Assembly (NCBI GenBank): GCA_030435675.1
Contig: CM059623.1
Coordinates: 10,690,012 to 10,754,011 of the forward strand
Direction of reading: 5' to 3'
Length of the DNA: 64,000 nucleotides
Source: Steinernema hermaphroditum
Taxonomy: Eukaryota > Nematoda > Chromadorea > Rhabditida > Steinernematidae
Position numbers and translations under genes: made by a program. The first letter of the stretch is position 1; the number at the start of each line of letters is the position of its first letter. Below the pieces are notes generated by a model, which saw only the letters and a list, made by a program, of their open reading frames with translations, searched no databases and had not been told where the DNA came from. Of this stretch, positions 33,146-45,627 are shown piece after piece.

Positions 33146-33964
33146 GGAGAATATCTGGCTTTCTCTGAATTGTAATTGTAAAAAGTTTACCGTGGGACGG
33201 TTGTTATTCACAGCAAAATCGCTTCAAATATAACGTTGAAGTGGTATCAACCATTCGGTCAGAATGTGTAAAAATTGAGATGTTTTATTGGAATTGTAAG
33301 ATATGCCAAAAATATAATCATTTTTTGATGAAACAGTGCTGGGAAGATCTAAATCAGCTATATCTTGTCCCAAAATTTACATAGCTTCGTGAAAGGGATT
33401 CTTGTGCCTTGAAGAACTTAAAAGAAGAAGAAGATGCTCGTGCAGCGATTATCCTTGGTCCATACTTTCTACTCATTTGATGACAGATTCGCAGATTCGC
33501 TACTATCTTTTTAAATCGGACCTGTTGAGACAAATGATTTCGTAATCTCGAAATTTTGTGTCAATAATGATAGATCGATTCTGGACCAAACCTTCTAATA
33601 AAGGACAAGACAAGTCATCCGACGACATCTGAGACCACTGTTTTCTGGCAAGACACTCTCCCACATCTTAAAAATAACAACGTCGAAATCCTATCTATCC
33701 CTTTTAGTACGTGTTCGGTTACAAGTGTTTTCGCTCATTTTCGTGACAAATAACCGCTCACTGCAAGGCGACGAACCCATTTGTTCCTCATTCCAGAATG
33801 AGGGATGAGAAAAACAACACGAAATTGAGACGATGAATGCCCGGCCCCCTTCGCTAATCCAATATTCGTTCCTTAAGGCCAACAATTGCTCTGTTTTCTG
33901 TTTTTTTTCGCATCTCCCCGTTCGTCTTTTGTGACAAAATTCGTTTGAGACCGGCTGAGCTGGA
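33146..33964. other. Spacer and promoter of the four-TM gene
   Basis: No coding feature supported apart from the promoter implied by the downstream start at 33965. An in-frame TGA lies 6 bp before that ATG. Confidence 0.45.
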
Positions 33965-36207
33965 ATGGATTCTGACCAGATTCTGGTGGACGTCGCCGAA
34001 GATTCGGTAATACTTTGACTTTAGGCACCTTTTTATAGATTATGCTTGAGGCAGCCAGTCATGTTTGAGTGGCGATAGAGCTGAGGCGTCTTTTAAAGTG
34101 ATGACTTAGACTTTTTCTTACAGTATGACATATATACCTAGATCTCTGATGGAATACAAATATGGGCCCTCTTGTGATCTCTATGATTTCCCTGTGATCT
34201 CATGGATAACCACCTTCAATTGCAGGAGAACAACGACTCCAAAAACAACGACTCAGAGCCAAAGCCGAAGCATTCCTACCATATCCTCGACCCGGAACCC
34301 TACCGTCCCCCTCAGCCGTCATTCAAATCCTCCGAGAAGTCCGAGACCAAGGATGGCAAAGGTGGAAAGGCGCTAAGCGTCGCGATCGACATCGATCGCC
34401 GCGCCGAATCCATCAGTTCGTCGGGGTCGCGATCGACGTACTCGATGATGAAAAGAGGAAAACAGGCGACGTCTAGAGACAAGGATGACGTCAAGAAGGA
34501 GGAGATCGTCGAGGACCTCGTCAAGCTCCTCAACCGAATGAGTGAGTTCCTCATAAAGGCTCCATCTCCAATGTCCGGGCTCAACGATCACTTCCATGTT
34601 TTCCGTCTCACATAATCTGAGCATAATGTAATGGAATTCGGCTGGAATTATTCTGTTTTCCATGTGAGCGTCTCGAAAACAAAGTGCTGAAACTAAAAAA
34701 CGTCGTTTGGCGAAAACAACTCCAAACAACAACGTCATAGCAGATGAACAGTCCAAAAAAGTGACACGCTATTTTTCATTCACAAAGGCCTCGAAAGGGT
34801 TTATCAAAAGAGATGTCTGTTCATCGACAAGTTTTGGAATTTGAGATTTTCCAAAACGTGCAAATTACGCTCCCATTATTTGGTCTCAGACAGATTTTGT
34901 TTTCGTTGGAAATGCAATTTTCGCCCACTTCGTTCTCGCCAAAACTTCCTCCACAGGGGCCAAAGAATGTGCAAGCCGAATAATCAAATTCTACTGTTTG
35001 TTTAGGCACCTAAATCTCTACCGTATATGGTGGTAGAACCTAATAATACACGATGGAACGCGGTTAAGTAGAACCGGAAATAAGTAGGCATGTTTCCCAC
35101 AGTTCTTCGACACAGAATTTGTCACACACGGACTTAAAAGCGCAGTTCGAACATCAAAGACATTTTGAGACGTTCTCAGCGAGACCGTAACTGATATACT
35201 GATATCGTATGGGAACTGATATCGTATATTGTCCGGTTAAGATACAAATGGTGGGAGGTGGGATAAACAAGTAAATGAGACATAAGCGGTTTACACGGAC
35301 GAAGACACAGAACAGACAGTCGTTCTGGGTAGACCATTAGTAGACAGCGCAGCATTCTGTAGATAGTGTTGAGTCCTTGAATGTCCGAGTGGTAGCACTG
35401 TCTGCGACCAGTCTGACCATAGACCATCTGGCCCAAGAGTGCAGATCGCGAAGAGAGTCTATGAAAATGCTCTTTATCCGAAGAGTTTTGACCAAACCAA
35501 TCTTTAGAGTTCCTATTTTATACGTCTTTGAATGTCGGATCGGTAACACTGTCTGACGTTACGGTAACAACGACAAATCTGACCATAGCGGAGAACTAGA
35601 CAGACAAATCACGGAGACAGTTTATAATAGACGTTCTTTATGAGCACACCCTATATCTGAAGAGTTTTGACCAAACCAATCCCGTACCTCTGCTTTCAGT
35701 GAACCCCCGTCAAGCCTACACAGCGATGTTCGGCGCTTGTTGTGGCTTCTATGCCACCATCGCGGGCGCCATCTTCCTGCACCAAATCCGCGAGGATCAG
35801 ATCCAAATCAAGGAGCTCTTCATCATTCTCATCGTCTACGGCATCATCGAAATCGTTCTCGCCCTCACCTTCATCCTCTCCCTGTGTCAAACCAAAATGG
35901 CCATCACAAAAGGCCTCAACAAAGGATTCCAGATCATCTGCGGCCTGACTACCGTATTTCTCTACTTGATGATTGTGGTGTTGGCGGCTATCGTCGGGAT
36001 TGTAGGTGAGCGCCACAGACCTAAACCGGCATAGCTTAACGGGGACATCTTGGAGGTTTCTACAAGTCGGTGTACCTGTACAGCCGCGTGGACTACGTTC
36101 ACCCGGAGAGCAACTACTTCATATCGAAGGCGAGCTACCGGTCTACCGTAATCCTCTTCACGATTCACATCTTCTCGGTTGTGTTGAAATGCTGTTACTG
36201 TCGCTAA
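33965..36207 (+). CDS. Four-transmembrane protein of unknown function with long acidic/basic N-terminus
   Basis: Four exons, join(33965..34006, 34226..34541, 35700..36005, 36056..36207), 271 residues. The N-terminal 120 residues are hydrophilic: acidic start (MDSDQILVDVAEDS), Pro/Lys-rich middle (YHILDPEPYRPPQP), SISSSGSRSTYS and basic KKEEIVEDLVKLLNRM, consistent with a phosphorylated cytosolic tail. Four hydrophobic segments follow (about AYTAMFGACCGFYATIAG, LFIILIVYGIIEIVLALTF, ICGLTTVFLYLMIVVLAAIV and STVILFTIHIFSVV), with short loops and the C-terminus KCCYCR that could be palmitoylated. It is not a tetraspanin (no CCG/EC2 cysteines) and I do not recognise the family. The last intron is 50 bp with a TGGAG acceptor. 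A candidate alternative first exon lies at 31336-31470. Confidence 0.75.
35372..35681. repeat. Diverged tandem duplication inside intron 2 of the four-TM gene
   Basis: CTTGAATGTCCGAGTGGTAG and CTTTGAATGTCGGATCGGTA-type segments recur 152 bp apart (35372 and 35524). AAGAGTTTTGACCAAACCAA recurs 178 bp apart (35480 and 35659). Together they form a two-copy unit of about 150-180 bp with substitutions and an insertion. Confidence 0.65.
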
Positions 36208-37014
36208 AGACAGTTTCCTATCTAATTAATTATATTATATCGGCTTTTTCGGCTTTTAAGTTATTTGTATATAAATTGCCTAAATAAAAATCGAAAGATC
36301 GAAGAGTCAATATTATCGACAACAGTATATTTCGACGACATGTACTTAAGAGGACAAGAAGTATCAGCTCTCCCTAAAAAGCACGATAATCTGTTTTCTT
36401 CCTAATGCACTTTTATCGTCTGATCAAGGATCTAACTACAATAAGTACTTGTCTGAGCACTTCCTTATCGAGTGTTACCCGCCTCCTGTTTAAGCAAAAG
36501 ATCATCCGGCGGCTATGCTATGCACATAGATTTCTAGGGACATCTCAAATTTAGGCTATTAGACCTTAACATAAGGTAGGCTATAGGCAAAAGGCGAACA
36601 AAATGGCAAATGCTTGATCAAACATCTGACGAGAACAAATACTTGTCTGAGCAATTCCAAAAAAAGCCGGATCTTTCATGATCCTGTGAAAAGCGACCTT
36701 TTATCAACAACCGTACATGTCGGACGGTTGGCTGCGGTCGAAATTTTTCGAAATTCTGGGCGGATAGGCAAAATGCGACTGCGTAGGATATTATTTTCAT
36801 AAAAAAAACTCAAACAACTGGACTACAGGACAGTGGATCGTTACTGAACACAATGTACAAAAATCACAGAGGACCGCTTGTTTTTTGCACTCTCAAAGCC
36901 AAAAGTGCGTCCTTTTCACTGATAATGACGAAGTGATAGTGTGTCAGTCGGCATTTTCCTGTTTATCTCACCATATAAGAAACATCCACCTCGCAGAAAT
37001 CATCAGTTCCAGCA
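36208..37014. other. Intergenic and protease promoter
   Basis: Holds the 3' UTR of the four-TM gene (AATAAA about 70 bp after the stop) and, at 36974-36979, TATAAG 36 bp before the protease start. CTTGTCTGAGCA-type segments occur twice (about 36447 and 36642). No further gene. Confidence 0.55.
36974..36979 (+). promoter_or_regulatory. TATA-like box of the serine protease gene
   Basis: ccatataag ends 36 bp before the ATG at 37015, the same layout as at the ShK and FAR genes. Confidence 0.4.
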
Positions 37015-38054
37015 ATGACTGTTTTCCCACTCCTCGTCCTCCTCGTCACCTCTGCCGTCGCCCACCCTCTCCAGGGCCTAGATGGCCACGAAGAGGTCCT
37101 ACAGCTCGTCAGCAGCTTGAACTATACAGAATTCGTGAGTTCGCCTCCCAGCCTCACTTCATCAGCATCATGTTAGGTCTTCGGAGGAGACCCTGTGAAG
37201 CTCGGACAAATCCCCGACCAGGTGCTTGTTCTCTTCAAGGATAGCACGGGCAAATCGAATTCCTGTGGCGCCAGTCTCATCTCCCCCACCCACGTCCTCA
37301 CCGCGGCGCACTGCTCGGTGGAGATGATTTCGGGAACCACAGTGATCGTCGGAGTCGTTGACATCCGCAATCGTGGTAATGAAGCTCAGGTCGTGAGGGT
37401 CAGCAAGATCAGCACCCATCCGGAGTTCAGCAACGACAAGAACTACGTCAACGACATCGCCGTCCTCGAGCTCAGCTCGCCTGTGCATCTCAACTTCTTC
37501 GTCAAGGTGGCCCAGATCTATAAGGACGATTCTAAGTTCCTGGAGGACAAGACGGCCCTCGTCTCCGGCTTCGGGACCTACAAATGTGCGACATCTTCCT
37601 GTCCACCAGTCAACTTTTCTTTTAGACGTAGGAAAGGACAGTATTCACAGCCCTCAACTTCTCGCCACGGACGTCACCCTCTTCCCCTTCGAATACTGCA
37701 AGTAGGTCTTCCTCCGATCCCTATCGCCCTTCACGCCACCTTTAGTCAAACGAGAAAGGGCAACCTGAAACAGGAACAGCAGATCTGCGCCGGTGCTAAG
37801 AACAAGGGAGTGGGACCTGTATGTCCCTCCGCCTAAACAAATTCCAAAACTCCCCTTTTTAGGGAGACAGCGGCGGACCCCTCCACGTGTTCCGCTCTCC
37901 ACAGCTTGTCCAGATCGGCATTGTCTCGTACGGTTCCCCTCAGAAGTGGGTCATGGCGCACCTTCAGGACCAGTTGCCGGCGATCTTCACGCGGGTCTCT
38001 CACTACTGCGACTACATCAACGAAGTCACCGGAGGGATTGTTGAGTGCCAGTGA
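37015..38054 (+). CDS. Secreted chymotrypsin-fold (S1) serine protease
   Basis: Five exons, join(37015..37134, 37177..37585, 37626..37701, 37746..37818, 37863..38054), 289 residues. Signal peptide (MTVFPLLVLLVTSAVA), propeptide of about 24 residues, then VFGG where the usual mature start is IVGG. The triad is complete: His85 in TAAHC, Asp133 in NDIAVL, Ser229 in GDSGGPL. The 42-58 disulfide pair (SCG...AHC) and the 168-182 pair are present. The cysteine four places before the catalytic Ser (chymotrypsin 191) is Gly, and its partner near 220 is also missing. Position 189 is Gly, so specificity is unlikely to be trypsin-like. Two extra cysteines near the C-terminus (HYCDY, VEC) are typical of nematode members. 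The intron splits the active-site motif, just before GDSGG. Confidence 0.88.
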
Positions 38055-38259
38055 CTCATGCTGTAGTAGTGGCTCACGCGTCTGTTGATTAAAACTTTGC
38101 ATACCACTTCCGAAAACAACTCTGCTACCCTTTTATGCTAGCTTCAGGAAGAGCTAAATTCGTCAGCTTCTAGTGTAACATTGATCGATCGATAAACTGT
38201 AAAACTGTATTAAAATACACAAAAGCACTATCAACATGTCATGAAAACACATGTCACTG

Positions 38260-39183
38260 TCACTTAGATGTCATCGCCGAATCCACCTGAGACTCTATAT
38301 TCGAGGCTATCTTTGACGGTTCGGCGATCTTCGACGGCTCAGCGATCTTCGATTCCTCTTCGGCCGAATTGCCGCCACCATTTGACTTCTTCTTATTGTA
38401 CTGCTCCAGTACTTCTGGATCCGCTCCATCATAGCCCCTAAAGTCAAACTCAGAATCGCACGATCGAAAAACGCCTACAGGTATGCATTGGAAAGGAAAC
38501 TGCACGCCGAGCTGGTGACATAAACGCCGAGGAGGTAGAGAACGGCCGCCATAAACCAGACTATCGCTTCAAATGGCTTATGACGGATCCATGCGGCGAT
38601 GATCATCCAGAGGATCGAAAAGGCGACGATGGCGAAAAGACGGAACAGATAGAATTTCGCGTATTTCGCATTCTGGAAGGGCAGAAGTTAGGAATGAGTC
38701 ACCTATTCGGACATTACCTGTGTTTTTATGGCGACGATTCCGATCGGGTAGATCAACGCCGAAACGACGAGCGTAAAAAGCGGAATGAACGCAAGGAAGG
38801 TTTTCTTGCCTCGCGAACCGTCCGAAAACTCAACAGGTTCGATGTATAGCGGAGTCGATGCGGCCAGTCGTCTCCCCATCATGACGTCCGAGTAATCCTC
38901 GAATATGTCGTCAAAATTGAGGTCGAATGGGGTGTCGGCGACTCTCGTATTGCTCGTTTGAACCTGAAAGGAAATCATCGAGAGAGTCGGCGACAACACC
39001 TACCCCAATCGTGTTGATTATAGTTTTGAAGTCTTTCCAATAGCTGAGAAGTGCGCAGCTGAGGCACATGAAGTCGAAGACGACGAACAGCATCATTCCC
39101 ATGAAAGCGTGCATGTTGCCGAGGAAGCCGCCGCACAGATCGTAGAGTCCGCTTTCATCCTCGGACAATATGGGAATACACAT
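38260..39183 (-). CDS. Four-transmembrane protein of unknown function with acidic/Ser C-tail
   Basis: Four exons, complement(38260..38437, 38479..38672, 38718..38963, 39004..39183), 265 residues. Hydrophobic segments: FMGMMLFVVFDFMCLSCALL in exon 1, FLAFIPLFTLVVSALIYPIG in exon 2, FRLFAIVAFSILWMIIAAWI and FEAIVWFMAAVLYLLGVYVT in exon 3. A 55-residue acidic stretch (DLNFDDIFEDYSDVMMGRR) separates TM1 and TM2. The C-tail has a three-fold repeat of SKIAEP. There is no signal peptide and no cysteine pattern that identifies a family. It lies 358 bp downstream of the TRPC stop on the same strand. Function unknown. Confidence 0.75.
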
Positions 39184-39541
39184 CTTCCGGAGAAGGCGAC
39201 CGGTCAGGTAACTCGCAGATTGAATGAATGAGGCGAGTGGGGGAATGGGGATGTGGAGCGGCAGTAGACTGTCTAGAGCGGACAGATGTACGTCTGCTAG
39301 ACATGCAAGTCTTCCACATGCACGTCTGCCAGACGGGTTCGATCTGGATGCATTCTGAGTGATCGGCAGCTTCCTTTCTTTTCTATCATGCTTTTGCCTT
39401 CGAAGGGGTACTGTAACTCTTTAATTTGATGCTCTCAAGGATCTCGTTCTGTATGTTCTTTTCAACTACATTCTGAGAGTCAAGAGTCCGAGGTCTTTTA
39501 TCACTTTTTCCAATAACATAATTACATACATACAACAATGC
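39184..39541. other. Intergenic between TRPC and the four-TM gene
   Basis: 358-bp spacer, same-strand neighbours. 39270-39340 contains two near-copies of ACGTCTGC(T/C)AGAC. No gene supported. Confidence 0.5.
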
Positions 39542-42500
39542 TCACTTATTAGTCTCATCTACAAAGTTCACTTTGCCTCCCGTCGACCGTAATCTCCGCG
39601 TTCGCATCGAGCCCGCTTCCACGTAGTCACTTCCCGTGGAGGTGATCTGCGCTATCAGCTGATCGAGACGCTGATTCATGTCGTCCCGCAGCCTCTGGAT
39701 CGCCTCCAGCGGCACCCAGTCGACTCCCTGGGGATTCAGGCCCGGCGGCGCCGACATCGGCGTCGGCGGCGTCTTTTTCAGCGTCGGTTTCCGGAAGATC
39801 TTCGGTTTATCGTCACTCTCGATGGTGGGTATAAAGAAGTTGGACAAGGACGGGGACACGTCATTGGAGGGATTCACGTAGACGGAGTCGTCGTCCTCCA
39901 TGTCCATCATGTCCGCTTCCTCGGCGACAGAGTTCCGCGGCTTCGACATCCTTCGCGGCCACACACGGTTGTTCGTCGACATCGTCCTCATGATATCCCG
40001 TTTGACGGCGTCGATATGACTCGATGAGCGGACGATCTCCTTCTGACGGTCGTCGCGTAGTTCGTATCTGCAAGAAGGACCGGATCGTTGGCACCCAACT
40101 GACCGTATACCTCAAACTGCTGATGTCCTGCTTGATCTCTAGAAGATCGTCCTCGTTGACGCCGTCCATCTTCATACACTTCTTCGTCTGGTGGATGTAG
40201 CGGGACACGAGCCGCTGGATGATATCCATGTAGGTGAGGGGCTTAGACAGATCCTGGTTCTCCTCATCCGTTCCCGGCTGACTTTTCTCCCGTTCGTTTC
40301 GTTTCCTACTGTATCCAGGTCTCTGAAAATTCCCAGTCTTCGAAGCGGTCGCCACAAGAACAGCATACTCTGATTGTAGCCCGATTTCGGTTCTTTGTGT
40401 ACTGGTAGTGGCCAAACACCCATCTACATGTGTTGTACACGGCGCAAACGGCGTAAAAGACGGCCTTCGGAGTGATGATAATGTTAAAAGGGGGCGGCAG
40501 GGAGGAGCCTTCGTCGAAGTGCGTCATCCACAGTTTGGTTCGGTGGAACTTCCACTCGAGATCCGCGTGGTCCTGAAGGGAAAAGCCGTTTAGCCTTGTC
40601 ATGGGAGGGCGTCAGTTACGTTGATGATCTGGAAGGAGTGGGACATCATGGCGATGAGCATGTTGAGGAGGACGATGATGGAGACCATGTGGTACATGAT
40701 GAACATTCCCCGGCCGACCCACTGGGTGAAGTAGTGGTCCTCCATGACGTCCGTGTCCTCGACTTTTGTGATCGAGAAGAGAGACCATAGAAGCGTCATG
40801 TAGGAGTTTGTGATTCTGAAATTTGCCTGATTTGCCTGATCCGAAAGCCCATTTGTAGGGGAGGTCACCAAAAGGCCCTCTTGTTCTTTGGATCTGTTTT
40901 GTTTAGGCCCCACGAACAGAGAAGCAAAACGTACGAGTTGAAAGCGTTCGCGTCGGTGCGACACACTTCTCCAACACAATCGGGCACGAAGTCGTAGTAC
41001 CAGTACAGCTGGGCGAGGCCTATGGCGAAGCTCGTGATTATCAGGATGAAGATAAAGCAGAATTTGGCGACGTCGATCAGCATGCACCCGAGAGAAATCT
41101 GCAACATCTCTATAGTTCTCGCCGTTTCGGTGTGCGCTGACCTGCAGCGGTCCCAAGTAGGGATTCGTTTGAAAGAGATAGATAATTCTGGAAAAGCTGA
41201 AAATATTTCCCACAGCGAAGAGCGCCTCGGCCACCAGCATCGGCTCATACGCGTCCCAGTCATATCGTTGATGGTAGCGATGTTTGGCGAAGTAGTCACT
41301 TGCGAAGATGAAGTACGCGGAGGCCCTGAACTGTCGAGGTTGGGTCGTTCGCATGGGGGCGCCTACCGCATGGCAATGGTGCACAGATAGAGGCACATCA
41401 TGATGAAATCTAACCAATTCCACCACTGATATATGTACTTGATGAAGCCCTCCTCCCAGAGTTGTTTCATCTCGGACCATAGCATGCCTGAGACATCGTC
41501 GTGTATCGTATCTGGCGAAAAAGAACATACCCAGCACCCAGAAGAAGACCAGGGTCTCGATGAAACTGGGTGGAGGACCTCGATCCGAAGCTCTATTATC
41601 GTTTCGGTCGTCTCGATAGCTCTCGAAAGTGGCCAGGGTGAGAAGAACGAGGAAGCAGCCGAAGGAGATACTGTAGTAGAGGAACTTCATGAAGGGGCTC
41701 CGCACAATTCGACCTATCCTACTCTTCGGGAGCTGAACAAATACCGTGGATACCGTATAGTGAGGGAAGCGAACGTACCACGACGTAGGAAAGGGCGAAT
41801 ACTGGCCAGAGGAGGATGAGCAACAAGCAGATGAGCACGTTCCAGCGGGAGCCGCGCTGCAGACGGCCCGGGAAGCCCTCGTACCAGATAGATGTGAGCA
41901 ACTGTTGGCAGTGCGGATGGGAGACGAACTGCGAGAATTTGGTGATCAGGCTTCATCGAATCCAGGGACTCACCATCTTCTGCTCGTACTTGATGGCCAG
42001 CTTCAACCTCGAGAGAGACAGCTTCGACGCCCACACATCGATGTTCTCGTCGTTCGAGTTCTGCTCCTTGTTCAGAACCGCTATCACTTCTTCGGTGCTG
42101 CGGCACTGACTCAACAAGTCACACGCATACTGTTTGCATTGCTCGGAGAGCTGAAAATTCGGATTTTCTCAACACCGTTCTCGTCGTCCTTACTCCGAGA
42201 AAAGTCTCCTTGAATTCGTGCTCGAGAACGGCCAAATTCTGGAGTTCCCAGCTCAGCTTGAAAGCCGCCAAAATCGGATCCGAACTGGTGAGACTCATCC
42301 AAGCGGGCGACGCCAGGGCACGGTAGGTGTTGATGCGCTTTAGGGAGTGGTGGAGGGAGTCGTTGAGGCGCTCCTTATCGCACAGCTCGCAGATGCATGA
42401 GTGTTTGTGCGGTTTCTCTATCCGCGCGTCTTTTCTGAGCAACATTTGAAGAATCTCGAATTGGTTGAGGTGGCAGGCGAGGATGATCGGAGAGATGTCG

Positions 42501-45500
42501 CTGGAAATGAGGGGGAAATCACATTCATTCCAATCGGATAGATGTCTTTCTCAGCCTCTATACCCACTGTATCTTAAAATTCCATTCCTAGACCTTCTCC
42601 AGGAATCTCTGCCGTGACACTGCTACTTTTTCCCGAACCGCCTTATCTTAGAGACCTGGATGTCCGAGACTCCTAGTATTGAATAAGTCATATGGTGACC
42701 AGCATCCACATTCATGCAATCGATCATGGCCAGATCGTTACGGATGCTCTGTCTGTACTCGTTTATGCTTGGATCTGATCTCAACCCCATGAACCCATTC
42801 CCTCACCTCGAGTACTCCGCCGTGGCCGTCTCCTGTGGATCCAGGTACTGACTCCATCCCTCCCCCAGCGTTTCCTTGCTGATGCTCGGGTGATTGACCA
42901 ACATCTCCACCAGTCGATACACACCTATAATCGTCCCTCTTTCAGCTCCTCTATCAGCCTGCCTCCGACGGACCTTCTCGGATGGCGCAGAGCAGCGCGT
43001 TCCCGATGCGGATGTTCTCCTGCTGTAGCAGTACCGCCACCATCTCGATGTTTTCGTTGTCGACTGCGATTTCCAACGCCGTGCGGCCCATCGTGTCCAG
43101 CGCATTCACATTCAGCGGTAAGATGCTTTTCTGAAAATGATCGATAGAAGAAGTGGGAAGACGACAACATCGGGAAATTACATTCATATTGTGTGCTTCT
43201 CGGCGATAACGTGATTTACGACGAGCCATGAGTCATTTAGTGCGCAGATGAGCTGCGTCATTACCTCAATTGGAGCGTCTCCTTGTTGATTCACATGGAC
43301 AAGGAAGCGCTTGTGGGAAATTGCTTTGGAATGGCTCGTGATGAGACAATTACGGAAAAGTTGTGGTGTTGTGACGCCTGGTTGATAAACTCGGAGATGT
43401 TTATGGTGTAGACAAGTGCAGTTCTTATTTTTTGGCACAGATGTTATAGAACTTGGAGTTTAGTCCTGTTGTCGTGGTACTGCGAAGCCGATTAAGATTA
43501 AACTCAAGAAGCACTTTATCGGGAAGAACTTCACCCAGCTATAACAGTGATAAACACATTTTGAGTAAGTGTAAGCCTGAGCCTCGACCAATCTGGGGTA
43601 CGCCTACAGGTGGTCGTAGTGGCAAGCCTCGGCTTACCTTAAAATATGTTGATTTCATGCCTGTACCCGTCTTGGATAAGCTTTGCGGATAGCACTGTTA
43701 TAGCTGGGTCTTGTTCTCACATAATCAGCAAAAAAAAAACACCACTCTATCCATTATACCCATCCATGACGGATGAAATATACTTTTTGGCTCTGTTCAA
43801 AGGTCCTTCACGAAAATATGCAATGTACTGGTTAGTATATCATTGGTGTCTTGTTCCGCTTTTCAAAACACCCTCGAGACGCATTATATCGTTTTTGCGC
43901 ATCCCTCCCCTTAGTTCCTTCTCGTCTGATCACGCAAAAACCATTAAGAAGTTCCGGCGAACTGAGCGCATGCCATGAGAAAAACTCAAATGCTTTAGAT
44001 TTACTCATCACAGAAACATTTGCGTGTGAGATCGTCAGAAGCTTGAAGCATTATCCCCCCAGCTATCTCCGTGGAGAATACCCCCCGTTCATCGCACTTT
44101 CTTCCCCTTTCTCCGTTGATATTCACTAAGAGATATTCCAGAGCTATGTGTTTCTGTCGGGGCACTTAAGTGTGATTCAGAAAAACAACGCACTGCCGAT
44201 GTACTCCGCGTATCGATCGTTTGACACATAGCGTAGAAGAATTATGCATTTTGTTGTCACAGCATATAGAGAAAACATTTGAAAAATTTAAAATTACTCT
44301 CCTTTATAATGCAGGACAAAAATTTGATTCCCGTCTCTTTCTGTTCTCTGGCGCTTCCTCGGACATAGCCATAAGCTCTGGAGACTATTAGGTATCAATA
44401 TCTGAATGTAAACAGAAATACGGCCGTCTTATGCTCTACGTTTCCAAGTTTTGGTCAACGAACTTTTAAACGTCTTTACTACGGTATTCTGCAGTTACCA
44501 AAAAAAGATCCAAAAAAGATCCTCATTTCTTGGATTATGAACGATTCTCAATAAAATCGTACACTTATTGCTCATATAAGACGCTGGTTTCCCTAATTAT
44601 ACGCCGAAGGGTATTTAGCAGATAGCTATGAATATTGTGCATCCCGCAGAATCAGCGCTGGAACCGAAAAAGACAAAGAGTCAACTCATTGGCTAAATTA
44701 TCTGGAAACTAAATTTTAGAGTGGTTTGAACAGCGATTTGTTCAAAAATAAACGTATTTATATTTAATTAAATTAAATGTGGTTGAAATAAAATTAAGAA
44801 CGTGAATAAATTTAGAAAAATTAACCGATAATGGAACATCAAATTCAACGGATTTTCAACGTTGCGCAGACTTTGGCCGATTCGAGAACCTATGAACCCG
44901 TTGAACAATAAGTACAGTCGTAATCCAGTTTACGAGTTTTACGAGCTTACACTTCACATTTTCCACGCCGTACTCACTGCCTCAGTGGTGGTGGTATGAT
45001 CAGAGTCACAGTCAGTGATCCCATATGAAAATTTAAGTATCAGTGCTTTGATTTAAATTTACAAAAATTAATCGATGATGAAACATCAAATGAATTACCA
45101 AATGAGGTGAAAGCGAATTTTAAAAAATAGGAGACGCATCTTTGATAACTGGTTTTGAAGTGTTAGGTCGATGCAGGCAGAGCTTAGAAGCTTTCACAAT
45201 AATAGCTAATCTGCCATCTTTGTGTTCCTTAACAAAGCAATGATATTTTAATCGAGTGTAGTTCTTTGATAAAGCAACATAAGATCAAACTCCTAATGTA
45301 TGTGTCTACAGAACTTATCTTAACCGATCCCCGGAAAGCAACAGGGAATCTCAGTCATAAACCCTTAACACCCCTTATCCCTAGAAAGTGTAAAGCACTC
45401 ACCTCCTCGAGACATCGCTGCAATTTGGGCAGATTGCCCTGGTCGGCGGCCTCGAGGAACATCCTCTCCTGCGGCGTCAGCATGTCATAGGTGCGGATAT

Positions 45501-45627
45501 TCACCGCCGGCGGGGCCGAGTTGGCGAGCGTGTGGTTTCGCGACCGAGGTCGCGGCGAGGGGGTCGCATTGCGACTGCCCAACTTGCGGTGCTGGTGCGT
45601 CCCCGGCGGGCCCAAACCGACGAGCAT
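39542..45627 (-). CDS. TRPC-type (canonical) transient receptor potential channel
   Basis: Fourteen exons, complement(39542..40067, 40111..40322, 40369..40572, 40620..40815, 40935..41098, 41142..41325, 41367..41487, 41531..41732, 41779..41928, 41974..42150, 42194..42500, 42807..42924, 42974..43130, 45403..45627), about 980 residues. TRPC channels pass Ca2+ and other cations, usually after phospholipase C activation. Order: cytosolic start, ankyrin repeats ([38 protein letters not shown]), linker with HSCICELC, the [14 protein letters not shown] pre-S2 block, S2-S6, pore helix LLWSLFSI, S6 [21 protein letters not shown] box EWKFHR (673-678), the LPPPFNII segment, and a C-terminal helix [20 protein letters not shown]. 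Intron 1 is 2.3 kb. The ATG at 45627 may not be the first; the frame stays open 48 bp further to a tttcag acceptor. Similar to C. elegans trp-1/trp-2; which one is not decided here. Confidence 0.92.
44806..45094. repeat. Diverged direct repeat in TRPC intron 1
   Basis: TTAGAAAAATTAACCGATAA... (44811-44850) and TTACAAAAATTAATCGATGA... (45059-45094) are about 80 percent alike over 40 bp, 245 bp apart, within an AT-rich stretch. Confidence 0.5.
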
